From the NCBI GenBank assembly GCA_008360955.1, contig LUCM01009174.1, forward strand, positions 67,719-131,718: DNA of 64,000 nucleotides, in the 5' to 3' direction. The position numbers and the translations under genes are program-made. Each line of letters opens with the position of its first letter. Position 1 is the stretch's first letter. Shown here piece by piece: positions 27,601 to 41,511 of the stretch. The notes under the pieces were generated by a model. That model saw nothing but the letters and a program-made list of their open reading frames with translations, was not told where the DNA came from and did not search any database. This DNA comes from Fasciolopsis buskii (taxonomy: Eukaryota > Platyhelminthes > Trematoda > Plagiorchiida > Fasciolidae).

Positions 27601-29171
27601 TTAATATCTGTATTGTGTTTCATAAAGACGCTGATCGTGACGAATTGCATGCATCAAAGAAGGGATTCAAATCCACACAAAATGAAAATAGTTCGGTAAC
27701 ACTGAATTTCCAAATGATTAGTGCTGCACTATAAAAATCCTACTTCCACTTGGAGATCAAAAAGAAACTGTATAACTACGCCATACCTGTTAGGAATCAC
27801 TAGGATTGTTATGTCTTCTCTTACTGAAAAGATCGCCCTCACCTTCTGGTGCGCAATCGATGTTGACGTGTGTAAACCAGTCACGAGTATGGGTTTATGC
27901 CACGTACGGTTGATATTTCAATGGATTTGACAATTTCTGTTTTCTTCAGATTGGAATTGTTGAGCTTGGCGTTTAGACGGCTAATTTTCTATTGCTACCC
28001 GAGGTGAGATCGTCGATGAACCATTGACAATCAGTTTGGTTAACCCATTGGGCAAGACCTTCCAATCACAATCATTCATCGCAGTTTCAAGGCCCCTTTT
28101 GCGGTGCGACCGGGGCGCAGAGCACATGGTATCTAACAAGGCTGAAGCAGCTGCACGGTGAGCGATTCTATGATTTTTTCTAATCCTGATTTTTATTTCG
28201 AAAACGCAAAACAGATTATTTGGAAATTTACACCAAATCTTCTATTGTCATAAGCTAAAATAAATTCTCGTTTTGAATCTCAAAGGAAGTACACTTCCAG
28301 TAGTTTTCTGCCACATATAAGTTGGCATCGAGTCAATAAGCCAGATTTTGGCGAATTGAAAACGACTCTAGTAAGTGAGTGTTGGTACCAGTATTGGAAA
28401 CACACCTCGATGTGATCTCGATGACATAATCGGGGTTACCGAGACCTAGGTATCGTAAAAATCATATCTGGCAGGCAATCGTGATTAAAATTGATTACAT
28501 CAGAAACTCGCCCGAATTGTTGTCTAACAAAACAAAATCCACACAAATTCGTTAAAATAAATGGAGGTATAGCATGCAAAGTGAAAAAATTGGAACATTT
28601 CTGATGTTTATGAATGGTAAACTTTGTTAACAATATGCGAATTTTGTCATTTTCAGTTATTTGGGGTATCCAATGCGTACAAAGCTGGCTAACCGCCTAG
28701 CAGTTTCCTTGTAAAACTTGGCTTTTTATGAAAAGGAACATTAGTTTTCATAGTTTTTCGGACCCCGATGCAGGCGTTTAGATTCAGAAATCTCCTCAAT
28801 GTCGCGGATCCCGCCAAATTAGTGCATAACAGTAAATTTGACAAACTGTTCTCTTTGGATAGGGCGTCGCTATCCACGGTCGCGCCTCTGTTTCAGAACC
28901 TTGAATCAGTCAATTGTATAAGCGTAATCTACCGGAGGATCTAAGAGGCCTCTGGGTTTTCATCTCTACTTAATGCAAACTTTTGTCTCCAGTGAGTTGG
29001 TGTTGCAAGATGGTCCCCATCGGAACTGGTCATCTTGAAGATCAGGTTGCATATTATTCGACTCAGAGGCCAGTTAGAATGTCAACGCCTTAAACCGGCA
29101 TCATCGAGATTAGATATCCTTCTACAGAATGGAAAAGTCAAGGCGACGAAGACTACACTAACATTTAACCA
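18661..29171. other. No recognisable gene or repeat
   Basis: Over 10 kb of AT-rich sequence with only short frames on either strand (longest about 117 codons at 18920-19273). A frame at 22449-22703 begins with ATG in a good start context (accATGg) but has no recognisable product. Confidence 0.45.
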
Positions 29172-29353
29172 GGCCGATGGTGATCAAACGGATAAGGTCG
29201 TGGAGTGTGGACACGAAGGCCGTCGGTTCCGATCCTCCCATAGCTGGTCAACTTCCCCATGTGGCAGCCACTAGTTGGCACCAGCCCCGTCTCGAAAAAA
29301 TGATATACCACTTTGTTTGATCAATAAAGAGGATAAGAAGATAAAAGAAAAAA
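29172..29353 (+). repeat. SINE-A copy 1 (tRNA-derived, degraded)
   Basis: Starts with the family head (A-box region ending AAACGGATAAGG). The B box is mutated (CGGTTCCGATCC near 29223). The body matches 'TCAACTTCCCC...GTGGCAGCC...' and ends in ATCAATAAAG plus an AAGATAAAAG tail. Compared with the other copies the tRNA part and the mid-body carry many changes, so this is an older insertion. Confidence 0.8.
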
Positions 29354-32300
29354 ATACAGAATATCCCAACCAACTGGTTCTAAAGACTGAAAACAAAACT
29401 ACGCCAGCCTTGTTCGACTTTGTTTCACGCAGAACGCCTAGAGAAACTGTCGAGCGGATGACCAATTGGAAGCTGACTTGGATAAAATGGCATGACAATT
29501 TCCAGATTTCTACCATCAGTACCAAGACCAAACTTGATCGAATATCTGGCGTCAGAAGCAAACCACAATTCGTTCGTGCCTGATTTTCGATGAAGCTGTC
29601 AATTAAGAATGTGCGAATCTTTTTAAAAACATGTATATACAATCGATATAAGCTTAATCTTATTTAGGAAATTCGCAAAAATAAGTTCCTTCTTCCGCTC
29701 ACTGCCAAAAGCAAGCGTCTGCTCTGTTTTAGTTAACAGGCTCTGAAGGGGTGCTTGGAGTAAAACAATAGCCTTCATTTGTCTGCATCGCGAATTTCCA
29801 AGCTCTCCGGTGATCCGAAATTCGAACAAGATGATTTGCTATGGTTGGTAATGTGATACAACAGGTGGGTGCATAATGCAACTAGTATTGACTGAACCTC
29901 AGTTCACCTATCTGAATGTTTCAGGGGAAATGCTAGAGTATGTAGTAGAAGGAAATGTTGAACGTGGAGTTCGGAGGGATTTCGCAGGCACAGATTACCA
30001 TGTCGGTATGGAACCAAATGCGAAATTTTCCATATAATTTATGCTTACACTAAGCAAGATTGCAAAAAGAAGTGACCTTCTGATGCGCACAAATTTTTCT
30101 ACTGATCTTATCGTTGGTGAGGTTGTGACCTATCAGATTACCGCTTATTTAACATTGTTCTTCCTTTACTCTGCAGTTGTTGCCTATATGGTCGGATAAT
30201 ATCTGTGCAACTTGTTCGCGCTACCTCAAGTGAAATAGAAAATTGCAGGTTTATTTCATTTTTTTACAAGCTGATGGTGTATTGGCTGGGTTGCATCCAA
30301 ATTCACGTCTCCTAAATAATTCTTTGCTTCTTCACACACTCAGGTCTTTTGGCAGCACAAAAGTTCGAAAAAAGTATCTTGTTTAGAATTGTGAAAACAA
30401 AGCGTCACTAATTCCGTGATTTGAACGGGATCATAAAGAAGAAAAATGCTAGTTGCTAGTTTGTACATACTAGCACTGTTGTAAAAGGTAACAATAATAT
30501 CGGCATTCGATTCCAATGATTTCGATCGGGATGCACCTCGAAAATTCCATCATGGTTGAGTCGCTTGAAATTGTACATAGTTTTTGCTTTGCAGCAAATA
30601 TAGTGATTCAAAATCAGATCTACACATTTCCCAGCCAGACGTGAAACGTACTCACTTAAAACTTGCCAATGAATAAGAGTAACTGGTTGCGACTAGCTTG
30701 TTTATCCAATCTTGGTTCGTTCCTCAGAACAAATCTCCCATTCACGATTGGACTCTCACATCTGATTGGTCCCGACGACGCTGATACACCAAGGTAAACT
30801 ACCCCAAAGAACGTTTTCAACAGACATACTGATAATCAATTATACATGAGACGCTTCTTCGTCAAACCCTGGCCTTCTGCTTCTATCTCCTGTTTCTATT
30901 TATTTTCACGGACTAAAAGCAATCAATCTTCACGATCATATATTTGGAGCTTACCAGCATATCAGGAGCTACTGAAAATTATCAGTTATTCGTCCGAAAC
31001 TCCATTGGTTCGCCGTTTGTTTTGCAGTACTTCCGAACTGAAGCAGACAAGCAATCCTGGCTAAAACGTCTAGGGTTTCTAGTTTGCAAACTCCATCGAA
31101 CCTTAGTCTGATTCGGTTTGAGACTACCACTAATGTGACCACTAGTGGCAACTTTGTTTGGAAGAGTATGAGTAGAAAAGAAGACTTATCTAGTATTCAA
31201 CAAGTAGTTCATGCTCTCATTCATTTCTGTTGTTCCTCTTCATCATGGCGATATTTTGACCTATTTCTTTTCTCGAATTGCGTTACCATGAATCAGCTTG
31301 TTTGCGTGAATCGACCGTATTGCTTCTAAGAATTTAGGAACATTATTTGTTGGATAGAATGCAAAAAAAAAACGATCACAAAACACGACACAAATTGGTT
31401 CAACCAAGTGCATTCTCGATCTCCGCCCGTGTTACGAGGCACAGACGTTATCGCACAGACAGACATTTCCCGGAACCATTGTGGAATATCTCAAGGGAAA
31501 AATTAATGGGGAATTTCTAGTACTTGAAGAAAGCGTAGCAATATAAAATTACAGAATTTTTCGAAATATTTAACCTTCTGTTTTACCGAATTACCTGAGA
31601 TGGAATTTCCAGCCAAGGTGGCCCAGTCTTGCCCCATAGAAACTGAATTTACCTGCTTACCTGAAATTGGTAACTGCTGATTTAATATTTAACTCAACCT
31701 GTTAAATATTCGGAGGCGAGCAATGACTTTTACCAACAAGTTGTGTTTTAGACGATTTTCTTTTGGTACGTGAAAATCTCGTCTTCGTTCTGTAGTAGCA
31801 GATACGTTCAGTCTCCGCGTTGTGTGGTCGCGCGGTTTTTCTGTCTTCTGGTTACAAATCCCTCGGGAATTCTAACTGGGGGACAACTGATCCACAGTTC
31901 CGTTCGAATAACTGAAAATATATTTAATAAAAGACGGAAAACAATAAGCGTTCAAAAATTCGTAGTTTTGAAAAGTCAAATTATTCGAAAAAAATGTTTT
32001 CCGCATCCGTTCCATCTACCCAAACCCGGGATTAAACGCCCACCATTCGGTCTCGCAGTCGAAAACAGAACTGGAGCGCTAGGATCACGGCATACATGCA
32101 CATGGTGGGTCACATTTCGGGGATTACTGAATTTTTGGTCGGTTTTCGTGGTATCAGACGACAAATTTCGTTATCGTGGTAATGATTGTTTGAGCAAACG
32201 TAAGATACTGATGAAGTTTCTATTGCATTCTTCCAGGGCATTGGAGTGCGGACATTTTACTGGATACATTTAACTTATCGGCGTGCAAAATAAGCTTTCA

Positions 32301-35300
32301 TATTTTGATCAAGTCATCGTTTAAACCAACAGAAATGTCGTCCGAACACAAAAAAATGGGAAAATCAAATGAGCGCATTTTCTTCGCATGATTAAACTAC
32401 TACGGTAATCAACGAAAAACGGGAACTTTATTTAGAATGACTGAAAATCCATCATTATATGGAATTTGAAGTGGATATTAGGAAACAATTTCGTGGACAA
32501 AATAAGCGCTCGGGAGCCTCTGGTAGGACAGATTGTTCGTCCATATTGATAATCGTGAGCAATTATATGTGAGTCTCATTGAACCGCTGCACAGTCCTTG
32601 GAATGAAAACAGAAATCCACTTAGGGATGTACTTTTCATGTCCTCGACTCCGGGTCAACAATACCACTCACTAAAAATGGCCGTTAATGTTGGTCACCGT
32701 TCCTTCATTCCTTTCGGTTACCAAATTTAGTGCCTTGATTCTTTTCGAATAATATCGCCCGCTTACTTGGCTTACGTTACTGGGACGTACGCAAACACAC
32801 AAACCCATACACACATTGACAGTCAGGTTTCATGTTCATCAAACCACTGATTTGTTGCTTTGTGTCCAAATTCACTTCTTGTCACCTGGCCAGTTTCGTT
32901 TTATTAGCATTTCTATTGCGCTAGTTGATAATACCGTTGCCCATACGCAGTCCAGAAGAACATTGAAATGTCAGCTTGTTGGTGTATGGTAAAATTCATC
33001 GGCACTGAATTGGACCTGCGCCAAACACCTCCAAACAACAGTAAGTTTTAGGTTATCACCGTTTGCGCTGGACAATATTATCGACTGTTTTCGTCAATAT
33101 TTAACGTAATATGTTCATTTAATGACTTTTCAAGCCCGGAAGAATGTTCAGTCGCTCATGAAAAATGCGTAAAACACGAAAACGTTCTCCCAAATACGAC
33201 GCTTCAGTCGTTCACATGTAACAAGCAATTTCCGCCTCGGTAAGCAGCAGCATATGGAAGCAAATATTTGAATTTTGATCCTTTCTATTCGTAAAGGACC
33301 TGGCAAATCTTTCGGGCAATAAGTTGCACACTTTAGATTTATCTAATGAGCGATTGGTCTAAAATCCTGGTCGATATGTCATTTCAGTCACTGTAATTAT
33401 ATTCCAACCACGTAACACAACGCACCCGTTAGGAAGAACAATGTGCGATTAATTCGCAACAATTTGGCGTTTATTTTTCTAGTAGTCCAGTGTCAATAAA
33501 CAGTGAAACTCAAAGTTAGCACCGGTATCCTTCAGGAGTTGTGAGGTTATTTTTGGTGCAGCACATAACACCTCCAAGGTAAAATTGCCTATGCTAAATA
33601 CTTTTGGAGGATTTATAATTTCCAAGTCAGCACCCGCTGACAAGTTACCTTTCTTAATTATAATCCCAAGACAAGAAACATTTTGAATAACATTTTGATT
33701 CGCGCCCAGATATAATTTTATACGAATCATGCACTCCACCCAAGCATGTTTTTTCGCAAATAACGTCGACCTGCGACGATCGCATGATTGCGAATTTCTG
33801 GTAGAGTGGAACACAAAACTTGTTTCGGAGACACTGCCATTTGTTCTCATTCGCTGTTCTTTTTGTAAAATGAATGGAATATCTCAGTTTTCACAACCAC
33901 AAACGTCCCCCCCCGTATCCCAATTGCATTCTTTTTTGATCCCTCGGCAATGACTTTCTATTTTTCTTCGTATGACATTGAACAATTTGGACGGGAATAA
34001 GAGGACGGGACAAATTTGTCTGAAAAGATCATTCTAGAAACGCTCATTTTCCAGGTGTTTATCACATCAATGCATGCCATTTATTCATCAACAAAACTAA
34101 CGAGTCGTTAGAATGAGGCTCTCAGTGGGTTCTATTATTGCACATGATAATCAGATGCTCTGAGTTTCGTGCGATCAATTCACGTTACACATTTGGTGTA
34201 ACATTAAGCGTTTGAATATTAATCAAGACTATCTGGACGATGGTACACGAGGTCTCGGCAATAACCTGAAACAAGATTAGAGTAAAGATATTCGGTCGTG
34301 AAATTTTGGTCCGTTTTAGAATGCGGTTGATTTCTTCTATGAGAACCTTGATCTTGTTTTAGTTTATTCCTTTAACATGAAATAAACGGTGACCTTGTTC
34401 GGTCCAAACCTCCGGAAAACTCGAGATACAGAACTTCAAATCGACCAATATTTTGTAATCAGTTCTTTGTACCGTACATTGTGGTGCCAAAAGATTTTAC
34501 TTTGTTTTGGTCACCTCTTGTTTGTCACGGTAACAATGTAAGCGATTAAAGCAGCTCGCTCCATCGACCTTGAAGCAAGGTCATTTTGGTTTAATTGAAG
34601 ATCCTCACTAAACGATTTTTTTCTGATCGTGATCGACCATCAATGTCAGACCCCAGTTAACACAAAGTAGTTCGGTTAACAAATATGCATACTAAGCTTA
34701 TAAGTGCCGGCCTAATTGTGGGCAGAATACTCGACAAATTAAGTGCTTCTGTTTGACAAGCGATTTTGTTATAGTTTATGGACACGTATGGAATAAGATA
34801 AATCTTAAGACCCTACCAAAAAGGTTTGTGAAAGTTCTGTGCCTTGTTCAGACGCGTCTACCTAAACACAAAGGGTCACCCAAGTTTAACTGGCCTTGTT
34901 GCAGTCTACCACTACATATCATAAAACAATGTAGTAAACAAACTCAAGGCTTACTACGTGCCCACGGTTCAACCATTAATCAAACTTTGATGGTAAGCAA
35001 ACGACAAAACGGAACACGTTTCATTCGATGAGGTCCCGCAAAAATGCACACTTTATTGGGACGTCCATAAAATAAGACCCACAACAGCTGAGCTCATCTC
35101 CATCGAGACCATCATTCGCGAAAATAAACGAAAACTGAACAAGAAAATAAAAGCATTTGACAGAGTTCTAAACGAAATTTACCTTGTGAACGTAGATTCG
35201 TGCTTTCCATCCCGAACGAATAGTACAAAGGGATGGTTGACAATTTTATGATTAATATTTGATGCACGCATTTCAACGCCAAAAACAACCGGACTGTCGT

Positions 35301-38108
35301 GCACCAATACGTAATCATGCAGACTGTCATATCACTTTTGTTGGGGAAAAACGATGTTCAGATCAAGTAAGTGCAACTTCACAATGACTGATATTGGAAA
35401 CTGCAATCTTCCGGGATTTCCGTAGTCAGCACAATTAAGTGACACGCTCGTGACTCCCCTCCCCGGTAGTCTTGTCAACTGGTCACATTCACAAGGGGTC
35501 TTATTCGTTGTCTGTCTGATTATTTGCTCCCGCGTGATTGACTGAATGCATTAACAGCTGGAATCCGAAAAATAAGAACCGCATTCTATGTTCATAGGCC
35601 TGGAAAAACGTGGTCAGAATGAGAGTGAACGGACAAGTTTTCCATTTACTTCGTCGAAGCACGCACAGGTATTTTTTCGTGATGATGCGAGAACACACGA
35701 AACGTTGTCTGATGTTTAAACTGGCAGTATAGGTGTCCCAGGATAAATGGAAGCATTGGTTGTTGTTTGTCAGAGTGCACTTATCACTCAGTGCATCCTA
35801 CGACTAACGATATAGATGTTTTCGTTTGTTCGATTGCTTTATTCCCTTTTTGGTAACATTGTTTCGGGTTGGATGCATCAAAGAAATTGCACGTTTTGTT
35901 CAGCTCATTCAGGTCCCTGTGGTTAGGCGTGTTTCCATCGCTGCAAGGTATCAATGTCTGTTTTGAAAGTTTCATTGAGTAATTTCCTTTGGGACGCTTT
36001 AACAAATTTATGGTCAATGACTGGATCGTGCGTCCATTCAGCGAACGAAATAGTCATTATATCCAAACAACCGGCAACAAATTCGGCCTTCGAACAAAGG
36101 TACATGTCATTTTGTTGATAGGCCGTTGTTTCTAAGAACCTGCAATTTTCTGTCACAATTCTCACCAAATCTTATGGTAATCAACAATGTTTAACAATTT
36201 ATCAATTTGGAGGGAAGACTATTGTTACTAATGGATCAGCACTACGAACGACTGATGAATATCTTCAGATGATTACTGAGGACATTGATTTTGTTTGTCG
36301 TCAAGTTGGTTAACCGCACCACAGAACACGGATATTGTGAGATTTGTTCCAAAGTTTCGTGGTAGCTGCTAGGTTGACAAATCTATGTATGAATTTTCTG
36401 TCAGTTAAATGCAAACAGCGGCATAAAATCTTAGTCGAAAATAAGATATTCCACGATCGAAACATGTTCACTCACATTGGGTAACATGTGCGTTGTTATC
36501 ATTGAATCCGTCGTATGATATGCCGGCTAGTTTAACCCGTTTGCGAATTCGCCTATTTCATGACGTTTTAAAGACGTTTGTGAGAATGCCATTCAGGCGT
36601 TCCATCTTAGTTAATGGAAACTTGTAGGTCGGCCTCGTCCTAGCGTGCCATGAAGTAAACAGTGCGTGCCTTATATGAGTCTTTGCTGATTAGGACCTAA
36701 TGATAGGAAGGGCAAAACTATTTACTGTAATTTGGTACCATATTTCGCGACCTTAATGAAACGGATGACTAAATTAATAAATTATTCGGATATTCGTGGA
36801 CAATTGCACATAGCTGGCCAGTTACCTAACAGTTTGAGGATCGGAAGGAATCAATTATTACTGGCTACTTTCATTTTTCACAGTTACCGGTGATCGATAA
36901 AAAACTTGAAGCGAGACAAACACCAAACCACGAAATGTATATCAAAAGTACCACAGAAAAGAATATTACTTATTTCGGTCTTTTTGTTGAAGCGTGTCAC
37001 GGGACCTCGTTGATTTCAATGCAGATTTGTTCTCTTGCTTCCAGGGGACGATCTGCTGCTGATCCTGTTTACGTCAAACTTCTGTCCACTTTCAACAGTT
37101 TGAAAATCACCTTTCCAAGCAAGGAGGAAACCAGAGTCCTTATTTGTGGCTAGAGTGGACGGAAGAATGCTCCACGGCACGGGGGAAAACCGTCAGCTTT
37201 GACCTTGAAGCTCGGGGCTCCAATGAATCTCATACGGTCGGATATGCTAACGAGTCGGGCGTCGGCTACTAATCGCCCACGAACGGTGATCAGCATATTT
37301 GAAACTCCAGTCCCAGGCTTATTTGCAGCCACGCAGTCTGGATATGATTGACCACAACCGGTTACCTAAATGTGTTACAACTATTCCAACCAAAAATCAA
37401 TATTTTGTAGGGTGAAGAAATCACAATACCCTATAGGACATTTTCCGAGAACGCATTTTTCAAGGCGTGATACAAAATCATTTTTGGATTCCGAAATCTA
37501 GTCAGTAAAGCTCGATTTCACTCCAGTTTCTACTGAACTTAAAACCCCAACTAATAGAGTATCGAATGCTCTCGAATTACACACGGCCTCTTGCTGTTTC
37601 GTTGATGCTAGCCTATCCCCTCTCAGAGCTGATTAGCCTACGAGTAACGTGTGAATATCACCAGTGAAACAATACGAAATGCGATCCGTAAATACAGTTT
37701 TGACCGTATCTAGGATGAAGTTTGTTGGATTGAAATGATTCGAGTTACCCACGGTCCTTTTGCTGTTCGCTTGTGAGATATAAAGATTCAAAACCAATGG
37801 AAATAAAACGTTTGTCACCATCCAAATTCCTACGCTCGCCATTCGTATATAACTTTTGTTAGGCCGATCGGAACCTGTGGGAAGTAGAGACAGAACACAG
37901 GGGTAATTTTCGCATTCGCATTTCTTCTTTCTACCCTGCGATTATCATGAATTTCCTGAAAGCGGTAGGACGTGAAACCGGATTGCTAGTAGCAAACACA
38001 TTATGAACTTTGGCAAGCGGATTACCTTAATGATGGTTATGAATTGCACCAAAAGGTCAAATGATGTAAGGAGTGTATCGAAAAATCGATGCGCCATGTA
38101 TTGTTTTG
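29354..38108. other. No recognisable gene
   Basis: Contains the longest frame in the window (31770-32273, plus, about 167 codons). It starts at GTG, lacks any recognisable domain and is of a length that chance allows. A 123-codon minus frame at 33479-33850 also has no recognised domain. Around 37045 a strong polypyrimidine tract ends in CAG and is followed by a 36-codon open stretch. This could be a terminal exon but is not supported further. Confidence 0.4.
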
Positions 38109-38213
38109 AATTGTGAATGATCTAATATTAGTAACACAAAGTTGTTGGGAGGAGTATTGTGCCAAAGTTTGGACTGTCGTGGGTAGTCTTTTTCAAGGCA
38201 AGTTTTACTGTCC
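38109..38213 (-). repeat. Solo fragment of the PLE terminal repeat
   Basis: About 105 bases match the left arm of the element at 57678-57800 in the same orientation. Shared landmarks in order are ATTGTGAA-GAT, GTTGTTGG, a GTATTG-GCC block, then CGTGGGTAGTCTTT-TCAAGG-AAGTTTTAC. Identity looks like roughly 70-75 percent by eye. No PLE coding sequence was recognised next to it, so it is either a solo arm or the end of a copy whose body has decayed. Confidence 0.6.
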
Positions 38214-38641
38214 AAATAACAAGTTTGAAAATAATGAGGTACACACCAAAAAGCTTCAGCAACAATAGGACAGAAGACTTTTAAACGTTTCAAATGAGTT
38301 TCCTTTCTTCACGTTGACTGAATTTAAGTTTTATTTGGATTGCCGTTTTCACTTTTTATTTAGATCAAATCTTACCGGCCTTCCGAGCGAGAGCATTTGT
38401 GCAACGTTCAATTTGGAAATGACATAAGATCACTGTAACACATCATATTGCACAACATTCACCTCACTACTTCCTATTGTGTTTCAACCAGTGTGGCGAA
38501 AATATAGCAATTTTAATTTTACTAGTATTCTAAATATTTGTCATATTTAACCTATCTAGGAGCATTAGTAAGTTCCTCGGAAAGCTCAGTCTATATGCTT
38601 CATGGCGATAAGTAATTGATATTGATGAAATATTTTCACCC

Positions 38642-38969
38642 GATGTCATCGAGTAACTCACCAATAAGAAACAGTAGAAGCACTAAGCATTGTATAGCTG
38701 TTTCATCCTTGCTAGGAATCATCAGCAGTGCACACCCACCGCGTACGAACTGGGACGCGAACTCGGAACGAACGATTCTGAGTCAAACGCCTCAGTCATC
38801 ACGCTACCGGGCAGGATATCAACGGATTGTTCAACTTCACCACATGATGTTGCGCCTATCCATCACTGAGTTGCTCAATCGCGGACCGCTATCACAAAGC
38901 AATCGACCCCTACTGATAGATGACTTCTCTGCAGGTAGCCAAAGTGCGACGCGTGTTTTGGACATGACT
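38642..38969 (-). repeat. Repeat-B copy 1 (tRNA-headed composite repeat, full length)
   Basis: On the minus strand this about 328-base unit has three parts. First comes a block beginning CATGTCCAAAACACGCG and including CTACCTGCAGAGAAGTCATC and AACATCATGTGGTGAA. Next is a tRNA-like head (GGTAGCGTGATGACTGAGGC, then B-box-like GAGTTCGCGTCCC). Last is a tail with GCACTGCTGATGATTCCTAG, CAAGGATGAAACAGC and GTTTCTTA. It matches the plus-strand copy at 46675-47004 over its whole length. The 5' block upstream of the tRNA head is unusual for a simple SINE. Confidence 0.75.
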
Positions 38970-41344
38970 CACAAATAAAACAATGTCTGTTATAGGCCTT
39001 CCTCTTTGTCGAGCTCGTTAGCTTTCTTCACAGAGGCTAAATTGGGTTTCCAACATCCACGTAGATAAGGCCCTCATATGGCTGCCAGATTCGCATTATT
39101 TCGTTCCAGGAACTGCAGCAATATTCGGTTTTTATGTTTCTGAGCACACAATTCTACAGTAGAGTAGGCGACTGACCACAGTCCTCAGCTCATCTCCCCA
39201 ACGGAGGAGGAGACACACTGAAAGCAAAATCGTGCCACTTCTCGTTCGAATGAGAGAAATGTTCTAGTTGATTAAATTTTAAATCCAAAAATATTATTTA
39301 CAAATGACTCGAGAACTTGGGGATTTATTGATAAATGATTTTTTTGTTAGCTTCATTTCACCCCATTCACGGACCGACAGAGCTAGGAATTTTAAGTTGC
39401 CAGGAAAATTTTCTCTTTTCCATGGAAATTTACAAGCAGCTGAACATCTATCGTTATCGAAAGTAAAACATTTACAAATCTACAGCGATCATACAACTAT
39501 GAAACATTCGGCTAGAATTTGACTGAACTTATTTTGAATGACACTCGATACTTGTGAGCACAACTGGACGTTTGTTCGTATCATAAATACCACGAGATGC
39601 ATCAAACGAAAATCGATTATTGTTGACAAAATTGGGAGTTGAAATTAAAAAGTCGAACAATTCATTAGTTGACAAAACTAATATGCATGCATCTTAGTAA
39701 TACAATTGGTTTTGTCGTCACGAAATCAAGCTCGTCATTCAAAGTCTGATTGTTTCGTAAGTTGATCGGCCAGCAGAGTGTTCCTAAATCGACACAGAAA
39801 ACTTTGACGATTCATTTTGATGTGAACTAACGCGAACATTGAGCTAATCGGAGGAAAATAAATTGCCGTTAATCGACGATCTTCGCTTAAATGCCAGACT
39901 GTTCCGAATACAAAACCCAAAGTGAATACTTCGAATTCGCCATCCTGTGGCTAAATTAAACTGATCAAATCCAAAAACGGGGTTTATTTTGAGCGATCCT
40001 GAAAAGACAGACAGAGTCATAACTAATGCTGAGTGCACATTTATTTCAAACACAGCGGGGGTGACTCCGAGCATCAGACAAACATTCACGGATGCTGGGT
40101 TGCGCCAGTCTGACAATATGTTTGGAAATGGTCGGATTTTTCCTATTAATGTTCGTTACTAAATGGGAATCGATTTAATCCTACTTTCTGCTTTCGATGA
40201 CAGAGTAGTTTGCGGTGATGAATATGATCATTGGGGATAATGCAACAGACCGGCAAATGTGCAATTAAGGGGTACGAGGTTCGAAAAGAGGGTAGGGTTT
40301 CTTTTGAGCACTGCAGGTTCGCGGCTAAGTCGGATCCCGGAACGTGAAAACTACGCGGGATATTCTGACGAATTTGTCAGTTTTAGTGCCCTATCCGAAC
40401 ACGCTGCAGTATGTCGATGTAGCAATAAGCTAACCCGATGAGATATAGAAGCTCATAACTGTCAAAAGTGTTTGACGGTAAAGAACAATGGCTGATTGCC
40501 AGGGTTGTCTCCTGCTCAAGAAGCCATATGTCCTAAGTGTAGTTACTCTACTGACAAGTTTCAACCCGATAATGAAAGCAACTTTCGATTTTCCTATGCT
40601 TGACTTGGACAGTGAAAACTCCTCAATTCTGCTCATCAAGCAGAGTGAATCAGTTCAACGGAAATCGGGAGTACGCCATTTCCTACAAGGTGGCGTTTCG
40701 TTAAATTACCGAGATAAATAGCCCATCTAAGGGTTTATAGATCATATAGAACTAAATTTGGTCTGTGGTTACACGTAGCAAACCCTTTTCTGCCATTTTG
40801 AAACATTAAATTACAAACTGCACACATGCAAATGTCGTGATTTTCGTTTTGGATACTAAATTTTTTTCTGTCTGAAGTTCGATGCTGTGACCAGGGTGAT
40901 CAGGAACTTATGGCCTGGAGTGGGGGGGCTTCGTTTTGCTTTCTGGGGTGGTGCAGCCTGCAATTACTCGTGATCGGGATCGGTCGGATAAGGAGTTTTC
41001 CCGTGGGGACATCCTCGGACAATCCTTTTAATAAACTGCGGGGATAAATTGTTCAACAGTCTAGCGTTGCTAGTCAAATTCTACCATCGCCGGCTAATAT
41101 CCTCACTAGGTAGCCTGCTGTCCATCGCAACGGCCTTCCTGAATATATTGCGCATTTTTGTTTCAGATTTGTATGTGCTTCTATTTTATTGGATATTTTG
41201 AATGGTTTAATGAAACTGTTGCTCTGGGTTGCCCAAATATGAAACGTCCGTAAACAGTGTACAAACTAATACTAGAATACAGTTTTACACAACATTGGAT
41301 ACACGGAATCATGTAAACTCAGACAGAATTCGTTTGAACTATGA
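38970..41344. other. No recognisable gene
   Basis: Short frames on both strands. A GC-richer patch around 40900-41120 stands out from its surroundings, but I could not assign it. Confidence 0.45.
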
Positions 41345-41511
41345 CTGGCTGTGGTCACACGGATAAAGTCGAGGGGTTTGCACATGAATGTCGTGCATTA
41401 GGACGCATCCATCGCCGATCAACTTCCCCCCTAGGCAACTCTCTGTTGGTCGCTGCTTCCTTCCTGAAAAATGATGTAAAGTATTAGGTCATTAATAAAG
41501 TAGATAAAAAA
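41345..41511 (+). repeat. SINE-A copy 2 (degraded)
   Basis: Head begins TGGCTGTGGTCACACGGATA. The B box has decayed to CGTGCATTAGGACGCATCC. The body (GATCAACTTCCCCCCTAGGCA, TTCCTGAAAAATGATG) and the TCATTAATAAA plus GATAAAAA tail are clear. The B box loss suggests an old copy. Confidence 0.75.

Noticed and set aside
31770..32273. Longest open frame in the window (about 167 codons, plus)
   Set aside because: Starts at GTG, has no recognisable domain, and about one frame of this size is expected by chance in 64 kb of AT-rich DNA read in six frames.
33479..33850. 123-codon minus-strand frame considered as an exon
   Set aside because: The last 80 codons look protein-like, but no domain is recognised, no clear splice-site pair frames them, and several frames this long are expected by chance.
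37045..37153. Strong polypyrimidine tract plus CAG, followed by 36 open codons
   Set aside because: No polyadenylation signal nearby, no partner exon and no recognisable product.
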